Source of the DNA: Micromonospora sicca
Lineage (GTDB): Bacteria; Actinomycetota; Actinomycetes; Mycobacteriales; Micromonosporaceae
DNA: 58,154 nt
Assembly (NCBI RefSeq): GCF_003172935.1
Contig: NZ_QGKS01000263.1
Coordinates: forward strand, 1-58,154
Direction of reading: 5' to 3'
Numbering within the stretch: position 1 is the first letter of the stretch; every line of letters begins with the position of its first letter. This document shows positions 51,200 to 58,154 of this stretch, in pieces. Position numbers and translations under genes: made by a program. Under the pieces are notes generated by a model. That model was not told where the DNA came from and searched no databases. It saw only the letters and a list, made by a program, of their open reading frames with translations.

Positions 51200-51377
51200 C
51201 GGACCGCTCCTTGTCGGCGTCGGGGTCCCCTAACCGTGGCCCGGTGGCCGGTGCGGCGAAACGGGTGCGCGCCAGCCTTGAGCAAAACTTGCGGCTATCG
51301 GGGTGCGGGCCGATGCTCCGCCCTTTAGGGCCGGGGTGAAGGCCCGCGCAGGAGGGCCGCCATGGCCCGAGCGTGCT

Positions 51378-51563
51378 CTAACCCGGCCGGTTCTGCTGCT
51401 CGATGTATTGACGCAGAACGGTCAGCGGTGCGCCGCCTACGGACCCGGCGAAGTACGAGCCCGACCACAGCCGGTTGACCCGGTAGTAGTGGGGCAGCAG
51501 GTCGGGGAATTCCTGCCGCATCCGACGCGAGGACACGCCCTTGAGGCTGTTGACCAGCTTTGA
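51378..51563 (-). pseudogene. tnpA: tnpA fragment (IS200-like Y1 transposase, C-terminal part)
   Basis: About 60 codons from QSKLVNSLKGVSSRRMRQEF through RLWSGSYFAGSVGGAPL to RQYIEQQNRPG at the stop. This is the C-terminal half of a Y1 transposase of about 140 residues. The catalytic Tyr of the QYIEQQ helix is present, but the N-terminal half with the HUH metal site is gone. An open frame continues a little past the junction into tnpB sequence read backwards. It cannot be active. Confidence 0.85.
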
Positions 51564-52537
51564 CTGCGTACCGCAACTTCTTCGCCTCGCTGTCGGAAGA
51601 GCGCAAGGGGCGCAAGGTCGCGCCGCCGCGGTTCCGGTCACGCAAGGACAACCGGCAGGCCATCCGGTTCACCAGGAACTCCCGGTTCGCCGTGCTGGAC
51701 AACGGCCGGCTGCGCCTGCCGAAGATCGGAGAGGTGCCGGTCCGTTGGTCCCGGACCCTGCCGGCCGAGCCCAGCTCGGTGACGGTGATCAAGGATGCGG
51801 TGGGCCGGTACTTCGCCTCGTTCGTCGTCCAGACCACAGATGAGCCGCTGCCGCCGGTCGGGTTCGAGGTGGGTATCGACCTGGGCCTGACCCACTTCGC
51901 GGTCCTGTCCAACGGCAAGAGGATCACGGCCCCGAAGTTCCTGCGCCGGGCCGCCCGCAAGCTCAAGCGGTTGCAGCAGGACCTGTCCCGCAAGCAGCGG
52001 GGCAGCAACAACCGCGCCAAGGCCGTCGTCAAGGTCGCCCGGGCGCACGCCCGGGTGGCCGACAGCCGGCGGGACTGGCAGCACAAGCTCTCGACACGGA
52101 TCATCCGCGACAGCCAAGCGGTGTACGTCGAGGACCTGTGCGTCGTCGGTCTCGGCCGGACGCGGCTGGCCAAGTCCGTGCACGACGCGGGCTGGGCCGC
52201 CTTCACCGACATGCTGGAGTACAAGGCCGCCCGGTACGGGCGGACTTTCGGTCGAGTCGATCGGTTCTTCCCATCGACCCGAATGTGCTCTGACTGTGGG
52301 CGGATCAACGAGAAGCTGCCGCTCAGCGTCCGGTCGTGGACCTGCCCGTGCGGGCCGGTCCACGACCGGGACGTCAACGCAGCCATCAACATCCTCGCGG
52401 CGGGACGCGCCGAGAGGCTAAACGCCTGTGGAGCGCAGGCAAGACCGGCATCCGTACCGGCACCGCGCCGAGAAGCAGGAATCCGCCCGAACGCCGCGTG
52501 TTCCACGCGCAGCGTGGAGGGAACCTCCGCCCTTTAG
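51560..52537 (+). pseudogene. tnpB: tnpB fragment (RNA-guided nuclease family, N-terminus lost)
   Basis: The frame starts inside the family sequence at TAYRNFFASLSEERKGRKV, so roughly 80-90 N-terminal residues are missing. The RuvC-like residues remain: Asp in VGIDLGLTHFAVL, Glu in VYVEDLCVVGL and Asp in HDRDVNAAINIL, with the zinc ribbon CSDCG...CPCG. The last 45 residues (after AGRAERLNACG) run through what would be the omega-RNA scaffold region. Without its N-terminal beta-barrel part it is unlikely to bind RNA or cut DNA. Confidence 0.88.
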
Positions 52538-52553
52538 GGCGGAGAGAACGTCA
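52400..52553 (+). ncRNA. Possible omega-RNA region and right-end hairpin
   Basis: In TnpB elements the guide RNA scaffold overlaps the 3' end of tnpB and ends at the right end. Here that position ends with the hairpin CTCCGCCC-TTTA-GGGCGGAG (52525-52544) and GAGAACGTCAA. The sequence immediately beyond (AGCTCCGTCACCACGACG, inside yaaA) would be the guide. This is based on position and the hairpin only. Confidence 0.4.
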
Positions 52554-53348
52554 AAGCTCCGTCACCACGACGTCGAGCTGGCGCGGGCGGCCGGCAGCCA
52601 CGGGCTGCTCCTCGACCGTGTACTTGAGGTCCCGCAGCGCGCCGACCAGGGCGTCGGCGGTCCGCGGTCGGACCCCGGCGGTGAGCAGGTCCCGGACCAG
52701 CCGGCCCTTCGTCGCCTTGTTGAAGTGGCTGACCACAGCGCGGCTGGGCACCCCGTCGACCGTCCGCTCGTGCAGCACCCGGACGGTCACCGTCCGGGCG
52801 GCCAGCTCGCCCCGGGGCGTCCAGGTGGCCGCGTACGCCCCGGAACGCAGATCCAGCACCGGCCCCGCCCCGGCGGCCGTCACGATCGCCGGGGCCAGGG
52901 CCCGCCGCCAGTACGCCGACAACGCGCCGACCCCGGGCAGCCGCGCCCCGACCGGGCAGCGGTACGGCGGGATCCGGTCGGTCAGCCGGACGGCCCCCCA
53001 CAGGCCGGAACTGATCAGCACCGACCGGCGGGCGGCCCGCTCCGCCGCGGGCGGCAGCGTGGCCAGGTCGAGCGCCTCGTAGAGCACCCCGGTGTAGATC
53101 CGGCCGGCCGGCGCGGTGGCCGCCTCCCGCAGCCGGGCGTTGCGGCGCAGCTCGCCGCGCTGCCCCTCGCTGAGGCCGAGCGCCGCCCGGGCCGCCGCCT
53201 CGTCCGGGCCGGCGCAGAGCGCCACCAGGGCGGTCAGCACCTCCTCCCGGGCGCCGGTGAGTTCCGGCAGGGAGAGCCGGGACGGGTCGAGCCGCCGGCC
53301 GGTGCCGGCGTCGGCCTTCCCCTCGGAGGGCGGCAGCAGGATCAGCAC
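52551..53348 (-). CDS. yaaA: YaaA/DUF328 peroxide-stress protein
   Basis: A 265-residue YaaA protein: MLILLPPSEGKADAG opening, AGRIYTGVLYEALDLATLPP, VLISSGLWGAVRLTDRIPPY, VLDLRSGAYAATW and VVSHFNKATKGRLVRDLL cover the family. In E. coli YaaA lowers free iron under hydrogen peroxide stress and binds DNA. The stop TGA is the complement of TCA in the right end of the IS element, so the element sits directly at the 3' end of this gene and may have replaced the native stop. GTG start. Confidence 0.92.
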   Translation of the reverse strand: MLILLPPSEGKADAGTGRRLDPSRLSLPELTGAREEVLTALVALCAGPDEAAARAALGLSEGQRGELRRNARLREAATAPAGRIYTGVLYEALDLATLPPAAERAARRSVLISSGLWGAVRLTDRIPPYRCPVGARLPGVGALSAYWRRALAPAIVTAAGAGPVLDLRSGAYAATWTPRGELAARTVTVRVLHERTVDGVPSRAVVSHFNKATKGRLVRDLLTAGVRPRTADALVGALRDLKYTVEEQPVAAGRPRQLDVVVTEL

Positions 53349-53370
53349 CCGGCCAGCGTACGGCCCGGGT

Positions 53371-55017
53371 TCAGCGCCACGGCCGGACGGCCGCCTCCGG
53401 GTGGTACACGCGATAGCCGCCGACCTCGGTGACCATCGCGGCGTCGGCCTGGTCGCCGAGCAGCCGGCGCAGCCCCCGCTCCGCCGACGACCCGACCGCC
53501 AGCACGTACCCCGGCCGGTCCGCCCGGCCCGCCCGCTTCCAGTACGCCGGGTAGCGGTTCTGCCCCGGGGTCAGGTTGCCGTCGAGGACCCCGCACACCA
53601 CCGTCTCGCCCGTGTTGAAGATCAGCCGGTTGCAGGTCCAGTAGTCGCCGTACACCTCGCGCAGGCCGGCCCCGCGCACCGCGTCGGCCAGCTCGCGGGC
53701 GTGCCGCTCCTCGGCGCGCAGCGAGCCGGCTTCGGCGACGAAACGCCCGGTGGCCGCCAGCGCGATGCCGGTCAGCGCGACCAGCGCGGCGACCGCCACC
53801 GCGCCGCCGAGCGAGCGTGCGGCCGCGCCCCCGCCCCGCCGGGGCCGGTCCGCCGTCCCGGCCGCGCCCCGCCGGGTGCGGACCGCGGCCAGCCACAGCG
53901 GCCAGAGCACCGCCGGCAGGGAGATCTGCAGCACCGACAGGTAGCGCGAGTTGCCCAACGGGTCGGTCGCGGCGAGCGGGCTGCGGACGTACGCGAGCAG
54001 GGTCAGCGTGGCGCCGGCGACCAGGGCGAGTTGCGCGACCGCCCGGACCCGGTCGGCCCGGTGGGCGGCCCGCCGGTACGCGACCGCGGCGGCCACCGCG
54101 GCGGCCACCAGCAGCACCGGGTAGAGCAGGCCGAACCACTGCTGCCAGCGGGCGCAGCCGTCCATCGGGCAGAGCCCGGAGGCCAGCGGCACCCCCTCCA
54201 GCAGCCCGCCGCGCAGCCGGTCCGACCACGGCGGCGGCGTCCCGGCCTTGGTGCTGATCTCCCGGAACACCGACAGCGAGTCCTGCCCGTCCGGGGCCAC
54301 CAGGTTGTCCTTGATCATCGGCGACACCCCGAGCAGGAACCCGGCCACCAGCAGCACCCCCGGCCAGCCCACCAGATCGCGGGGCGCGGCCCAGACCAGC
54401 AACAGCCCGGCCACCAGCAGGTACGGCACGATCAGCCAGTCCGACCAGAGCGACACCCCGGCGAGCAGCCCGAACAGGCCAGTGGCCAGCCAGCGGTGCC
54501 GGACCCGGCGCTCGGCGAGGGCCACCGCGATCAGCAGCATCGCCACCACCGCCGGCTTCACCTCGGGCCGGCCGCCGACCACGGTGAGCTGGTCCCGGAC
54601 CACCCGCTCCGAGCCGAGCGCCAGCAGGCCGACGACCAGGACGGCGAACCACGGGGAGAACAGCCGGCGGGTCAGGCGGTACATCAGCCAGAGGAAGAGC
54701 GCGTAGAGCGCCAGCAGCGGCAGCCGCAGTACCGGCCAGCTCGGCCCGGCCAGCCCGATCAGGGGCGCCGCCAGATAGGACTCCAGCATCCCCATGTAGC
54801 GCTGGCCGTACAGGAAGACCGGCCGGTCCCGAGCGGCGGCGATGTGCAGCGCGGCCAGGCCGAACGTCGCCTCGTCGCTGTTCGAGGCGGGCAGCGTGAG
54901 CAGGGTCAGGACCAGCCGGTAGCCGACCCCCGCGAGCCCCAGCAGCAGCGCGACGAGCGCCGGCCGGTCGAGCGTCGGGCGCCACCGCCCGTCCTGCACT
55001 GGTGTCGACACGACCAA
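53371..55017 (-). CDS. GT-C-like polytopic membrane protein
   Basis: A 548-residue protein with about ten membrane segments. The first loop has TLPASNSDEATFGLAALHIA, an acidic motif in the place where GT-C glycosyltransferases keep catalytic Asp or Glu, and RYMGMLESYLAAPL next. The C-terminal 130 residues are soluble (YGDYWTCNRLIFNTGETVVC and later) and lie outside the membrane. It resembles uncharacterised bacterial ArnT/PMT-like proteins that use polyprenyl-phosphate sugars. Start TTG 55017 or GTG 55011. It ends 23 bases before yaaA begins, so the two may be cotranscribed. Confidence 0.78.
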   Translation of the reverse strand: MVVSTPVQDGRWRPTLDRPALVALLLGLAGVGYRLVLTLLTLPASNSDEATFGLAALHIAAARDRPVFLYGQRYMGMLESYLAAPLIGLAGPSWPVLRLPLLALYALFLWLMYRLTRRLFSPWFAVLVVGLLALGSERVVRDQLTVVGGRPEVKPAVVAMLLIAVALAERRVRHRWLATGLFGLLAGVSLWSDWLIVPYLLVAGLLLVWAAPRDLVGWPGVLLVAGFLLGVSPMIKDNLVAPDGQDSLSVFREISTKAGTPPPWSDRLRGGLLEGVPLASGLCPMDGCARWQQWFGLLYPVLLVAAAVAAAVAYRRAAHRADRVRAVAQLALVAGATLTLLAYVRSPLAATDPLGNSRYLSVLQISLPAVLWPLWLAAVRTRRGAAGTADRPRRGGGAAARSLGGAVAVAALVALTGIALAATGRFVAEAGSLRAEERHARELADAVRGAGLREVYGDYWTCNRLIFNTGETVVCGVLDGNLTPGQNRYPAYWKRAGRADRPGYVLAVGSSAERGLRRLLGDQADAAMVTEVGGYRVYHPEAAVRPWR

Positions 55018-55141
55018 CGCCCCCGTCGTCGTCCCGACCGCAGTTTGTCACGGTGACCGCCGGCGGCGGGGTGGATCGGCGGAGCCGGTTCCCGGGCCCA
55101 CTCGCGTGGCCGCCCTCGCCCGGGTGTGGCAGGGTGGCAGC

Positions 55142-56182
55142 GTGCCACCCACAGCCGCTGGCCAACTGGCCGTACCGAACCTGCACCGGGCAGCGCGGAT
55201 CGAGGACGCCGTGCACAACCTGGTGGCACGTCGGCTGCGGCGCACCGGGTGGCGGGTCAACATCATCGCGTACGCCGGCTACGGCGGCCCGGGCTGGGCG
55301 CGGGTGCTCTGCCGGGTGCTGCTCGGCCGCCCGGACATCCGTCAGCGCGGCCGGTTGGAGAAGGTACGTGGCTGGCGCAGCTTCGCCACCCTGCCCGCCA
55401 AGCACGCCACCGTCACCATCGAGGCCGGCGGCGTACGACACGAGGCCACCGCCGACCGCAGCGGCTTCGTCGACACCGTCATCGAGGCCGACTTCGCCCC
55501 CGGCTGGGCCTCCGTACGCCTCAGCGTGCCCGACGCCGAGCCGGTGGAGGCGCTGGTCCGCATCCTCGACCCCGAGGTCCGGTTCGGCATCCTCTCCGAC
55601 ATCGACGACACGGTCATGGTCACCGCGCTGCCCCGCCCGCTGCTCGCCGCGTGGAACACCTTCGTCCTCGACGAGCACGCCCGGGCCGCGGTGCCCGGGA
55701 TGGCGGTGCTCTACGAGCGGCTGGTCACCGCGCACCCCGGCGCGCCGGTCTTCTACCTCTCCACCGGGGCGTGGAACGTCGCCCCGACGCTGACCCGGTT
55801 CCTCTCCCGGCACCTGTACCCGGCCGGGCCGCTGCTGCTCACCGACTGGGGTCCCACGGCCGACCGCTGGTTCCGCAGCGGCCGGGAGCACAAGCGGGCC
55901 ACCCTGGCCCGGCTGGCCCGCGAGTTCCCCGACGTGCGGTGGTTGCTGATCGGCGACGACGGCCAGCACGACCAGGAGATCTACCGCGAGTTCGCCGCCG
56001 CCCACCCGGACAACGTGGCAGGGGTGGCGATCCGCCGGCTGTCACCGACCCAGTCGGTGCTCGCCGGCAGCCTGCCCGCGCCCGCGGGCCGCCCGTCCGC
56101 CGGACCGGTCGGGCAGAAGTGGCTCTCCGCGCCGGACGGCGCCGGCCTGTGGAAGCTGCTGCGGGACGCGGGCCTGGTCTGA
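55142..56182 (+). CDS. App1-like phosphatase domain protein (DUF2183)
   Basis: A 346-residue protein. The C-terminal half is a HAD-type App1 catalytic domain with FGILSDIDDTVMVTALP (DxDxT), PVFYLSTGAWNVAPTL and WLLIGDDGQHDQEIY. The N-terminal half (VRLRRTGWRVNIIAYAGYGG, KHATVTIEAGGVRHEA) is a beta-rich domain usual in this family. Yeast App1 is a phosphatidate phosphatase; the bacterial substrate is not known. The GTG at 55142 fits the family start, though ATG at 55106 is in frame. Divergent from the GT-C-like gene. Confidence 0.88.
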   Translation: MPPTAAGQLAVPNLHRAARIEDAVHNLVARRLRRTGWRVNIIAYAGYGGPGWARVLCRVLLGRPDIRQRGRLEKVRGWRSFATLPAKHATVTIEAGGVRHEATADRSGFVDTVIEADFAPGWASVRLSVPDAEPVEALVRILDPEVRFGILSDIDDTVMVTALPRPLLAAWNTFVLDEHARAAVPGMAVLYERLVTAHPGAPVFYLSTGAWNVAPTLTRFLSRHLYPAGPLLLTDWGPTADRWFRSGREHKRATLARLAREFPDVRWLLIGDDGQHDQEIYREFAAAHPDNVAGVAIRRLSPTQSVLAGSLPAPAGRPSAGPVGQKWLSAPDGAGLWKLLRDAGLV

Positions 56183-56216
56183 CGTACGGCCCGACCCGCC
56201 TCCGCGGTGCCCGGCG

Positions 56217-56777
56217 TCAGGAGGCGCCGCCGAAGTCGACATCCCGGGTGTCGACCGTCCCGGCCGTCCGCCCCGGCGCAGTCTGATAGGCCCAGTACAG
56301 GTTGGTGTGCGCGATGACCTGGTCCGGCGCCGGCGCCCCCCATGCCGTCTTGTCCCCGGCCGTGTGCGCGTCGCCGACCAGGGTCGCGTCGTACCCCCGG
56401 GTGAAGGCGCCGTGGAGCGTCGAGCGGACGCACGCGTCGGTCTCCGCGCCGACGACGACGAGTCGACCGACCCCGAGGCCCGACAGCACGGTCTCGAGGG
56501 TGGTGTCCTCGAAGGAGTCGCCGTAGCTCTTCTCGACCAGCGGCTCGGCGTCGCCCGGCTTCAGCTCGGGGACGATCCGCCAGGCGTCGCTTCCTCTCAC
56601 GAGATGGTGGTCGGAGTGCTGGACCCAGACAACCGGTACCTGTTCCCGCCGCGCCTTCTCGACCAGGCTGCCGACGTTCGCCACGACCGCGTCGCGCTCG
56701 TGCGCCCCCTCGACGACGCCGTTCTGCACGTCGACGACGAGGAGTGCGGTGTTCGGCCGGTTCTCGAGTGTGGTCAC
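56217..56777 (-). CDS. Isochorismatase-family cysteine hydrolase
   Basis: A 186-residue hydrolase with the complete triad: Asp in ALLVVDVQNGVV, Lys in LVEKSYGDSFEDTTL and nucleophile Cys in GAETDACVRSTLHGAF. Members include nicotinamidases, N-carbamoylsarcosine amidases and isochorismatases; the substrate cannot be read from the sequence. ATG start behind GGAGACACC. It converges on the App1-like gene. The 290 bases between it and the repeat protein (56778-57067) contain no gene that I can support. Confidence 0.9.
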   Translation of the reverse strand: MTTLENRPNTALLVVDVQNGVVEGAHERDAVVANVGSLVEKARREQVPVVWVQHSDHHLVRGSDAWRIVPELKPGDAEPLVEKSYGDSFEDTTLETVLSGLGVGRLVVVGAETDACVRSTLHGAFTRGYDATLVGDAHTAGDKTAWGAPAPDQVIAHTNLYWAYQTAPGRTAGTVDTRDVDFGGAS

Positions 56778-57067
56778 GGTGTCTCCTTAGCGCGCTGGTC
56801 TCCTGCAACCACCGACGCTAGACCTACCCACCGACAACAAGGCGCGGCGATGGTCGGCCCCTTCCGGACGCCAGCGGTCCTTGCCACGATCACTCCCTGA
56901 CGGCAGCCCGGTCGCCCGGCGGGCGACGGCCGTGACCAGTCGGACGAGCGTGAGCGTCGGTCCGGGGAACCTCGGGGCGGCGTGCGCCGTCGACAGGCGC
57001 ACGCCGCCCGGCGGTTCCCCTACGTCAATCGCTCGACGGGTGGGTCGGCCTCCTGGCCGGGTAACCC

Positions 57068-58154
57068 CTAGTTCGCGCCGCCGCCGACCAGGGCGCCGTC
57101 GGCGTCCATGCCGGCACCGGCGTCCAGGCCGCCGTTCTGCGCGCCGTCACCGGCCATGCCGTTGCCGGCCTGTTGCTCGTCGCCGGCGTCGCCCGGGCCG
57201 ACCTGCTGGCCGGCGCCGTGCTGGTCCGCGCCGGCGGAGCCGGCCGCCTGCCCCGGGTCGGCGGGGGGCGCTCGCGCAACCCGGCAGGCTCGGGTCGGCG
57301 ACCATGTAGGAGTCGCCGCCGTCGTTCCCCGCCGCGCCGCCGCCCTGAGCCGCGTTGCCGTTGCCTAACCCGGTGCCCTTGCCCTGTGCGTTGCCCTTGC
57401 CCTGTGCGTTGCCCTGGCCTTGCGCGTTGCCCTGGCCTTGCGCGTTGCCCTGGCCTTGCGCGTTGCCCTGGCCTTGCGCGTTGCCCTGGCCCTGGCCCTG
57501 CGCGTTGTCCTGGCCCTGGCCCTGGGCGGCGCGTTCGTCCCGGGCGGCCTGGCGGGCCGCGCGCACCTGCTGCGCGATCGCCCGCAGCTGCTGGATGCGT
57601 TCCCGGATCTGCTGGAGCCGGTTGGCGATCCGCTCACCCGCGTTGCCCGCCTGCTGCTCGCCGGCGTTCTGCTGCCCGGCCTGCTGCTCGTCCGCGCCGT
57701 TGCCGGCTTGCTGGCCGTTCCCGCCGCCGGCCTGCTCGCCGTCCGCGCCGGCCTCCTGCCCACCGGCCTGCTGGCCGTCCGCGCCCTGCTCCTCGCCTGC
57801 CTGCTGACCGCCGCCCTGCTGCGCGTCGCCCTGCTGGGCGGCGCCCGCCTGCTCGGCTGCGGATGCCTGCCGCGCCGCCTGGATGATGCCGGCGATCTGG
57901 CCGATCAGCCCGCCGATCGCGTTGATGATGCCGACCGCCTCTTCCGCGCCGCCGGCCGCGCCGTCGTCCTGGGCCGCGTCGTCCTGGGCCGCGCCGTCGT
58001 CCTGGGCCGCGTCGTCCTGGGCCGCGCCGTCGTCCTGGGCCGCGCCGTCGTCCTGGGCCGCGCCGTCGTCCTGGGCCGCGCCGTCGTCCTGGGCCGCGCC
58101 GTCGTCCTGGGCCGCGCCGTCGTCCTGGGCCGCGCCGTCGTCCTGGGCCGCGCC
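57068..58154 (-). CDS. Gln/Gly/Ala-rich repeat protein, partial, with apparent frameshift
   Basis: Not recognised. The frame enters from the right edge with repeats of GAAQDD, then a hydrophobic stretch AVGIINAIGGLIGQIAGIIQ, a Gln/Gly/Ala-rich spacer, a basic helix (ERIANRLQQIRERIQQLRAI), NAQGQG repeats and GGDSYMVADPSLPGCAS. Read as given it then turns Arg-rich and stops at 57147. One added base in the G6 run at 57263-57268 would instead continue as APPADPGQAAGSAG to DADGALVGGGAN and stop at 57068. That tail has the same composition as the rest, so a single-base loss or a sequencing error is likely. Probably exported or surface-located. Confidence 0.6.
57373..57504 (-). repeat. 18-bp tandem repeats encoding NAQGQG/NAQGKG
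   Basis: Six 18-bp units, four of them identical TTGCCCTGGCCTTGCGCG (57409-57480), plus a 24-bp variant unit at the end. The lengths are multiples of three, so copy changes keep the frame. Confidence 0.9.
57955..58154 (-). repeat. 18-bp and 15-bp tandem repeats encoding GAAQDD/AAQDD
   Basis: Units GCCGCGCCGTCGTCCTGG (18 bp) mixed with 15-bp GCCGCGTCGTCCTGG, becoming seven identical 18-bp units from 58021 and running off the window. All keep the reading frame. Confidence 0.92.

Larger units (their letters stand above)
51315..52554. mobile_element. IS200/IS605-type element with internal deletion
   Basis: Both ends carry CTCCGCCCTTTAGGGC (51316-51331 and 52525-52540), and at the right it forms an 8-bp hairpin. 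Between them lie a leftward 3' part of tnpA and a rightward 3' part of tnpB that meet at about 51560. Complete elements of this layout have divergent full-length genes, so the middle (both 5' halves) is missing. The right end GTCAA abuts yaaA. Confidence 0.85.

Noticed and set aside
53342..56005. 887-codon minus-strand frame over the App1-like gene
   Set aside because: Shadow frame; the plus-strand gene has the DxDxT phosphatase motif and the minus frame is compositionally biased.
57373..58154. Possible CRISPR array
   Set aside because: Units are contiguous 15-18 bp tandem repeats without spacers and all are in frame within a protein.

Overview
The window is chromosomal DNA of very high GC content, with third codon positions almost always G or C, frequent GTG and TTG starts, 4-bp ATGA/GTGA gene overlaps and TAGGNT-type -10 boxes close to starts. 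This points to an actinomycete. The gene families and the GATCATGAAGTTGTTGCC-like intergenic palindromes suggest the Micromonosporaceae (Micromonospora or a close relative), but that is an inference. About 40 protein genes are supported. I see no tRNA, rRNA or CRISPR array.

Layout. (1) 1-4286: a leftward, translationally coupled surface-glycan operon: carbamoyltransferase, family 2 glycosyltransferase, and a HAD-phosphatase/GT9 fusion cut by the window edge. (2) 4452-6261: flavohaemoglobin hmp divergent from the Fe-S regulator nsrR, with an NsrR-like 11-1-11 operator between them. (3) 6309-13293: a methyltransferase, then a type IIA topoisomerase pair (ParE/GyrB-like and ParC/GyrA-like). The B subunit holds a 484-residue intein with an HNH endonuclease at the same site as the Synechocystis GyrB intein. 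(4) 13440-22639: housekeeping and accessory genes: NCS2 permease, SpoU methylase, AlkB, acyltransferase, two exported or membrane proteins, a clear c-di-AMP (ydaO) riboswitch before an exported C39-like peptidase, an alpha/beta hydrolase and a short cis-prenyltransferase.

(5) 22683-47238: a large cell-wall glycopolymer locus. A leftward operon encodes a TagG/TagH exporter, a fused CDP-ribitol synthase of the Bcs1 type and a TagF-like polyol-phosphate polymerase. A second set encodes a WbpA, WbpB, WbpE and WbpD-like route to a UDP-2,3-diacetamido-uronic acid. Also present are two GT4 paralogues, two further GT-B enzymes, a TarS-like GT2, a second TagF-like enzyme and two PIG-V-type membrane mannosyltransferases. 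Together they suggest a polyol-phosphate polymer decorated with, or linked to, an acetamido-uronic acid and exported by an ABC transporter. A TetR regulator sits beside the exporter.

(6) 47360-50421: a two-component system facing a TAXI-type lipoprotein. (7) 50537-58154: a hypothetical gene, a deletion derivative of an IS200/IS605 element (tnpA and tnpB both lacking their 5' halves), yaaA, a GT-C-like membrane protein, an App1-like phosphatase, an isochorismatase-like hydrolase, and a Gln/Gly/Ala-rich repeat protein running off the right edge with an apparent frameshift at a six-base G run.
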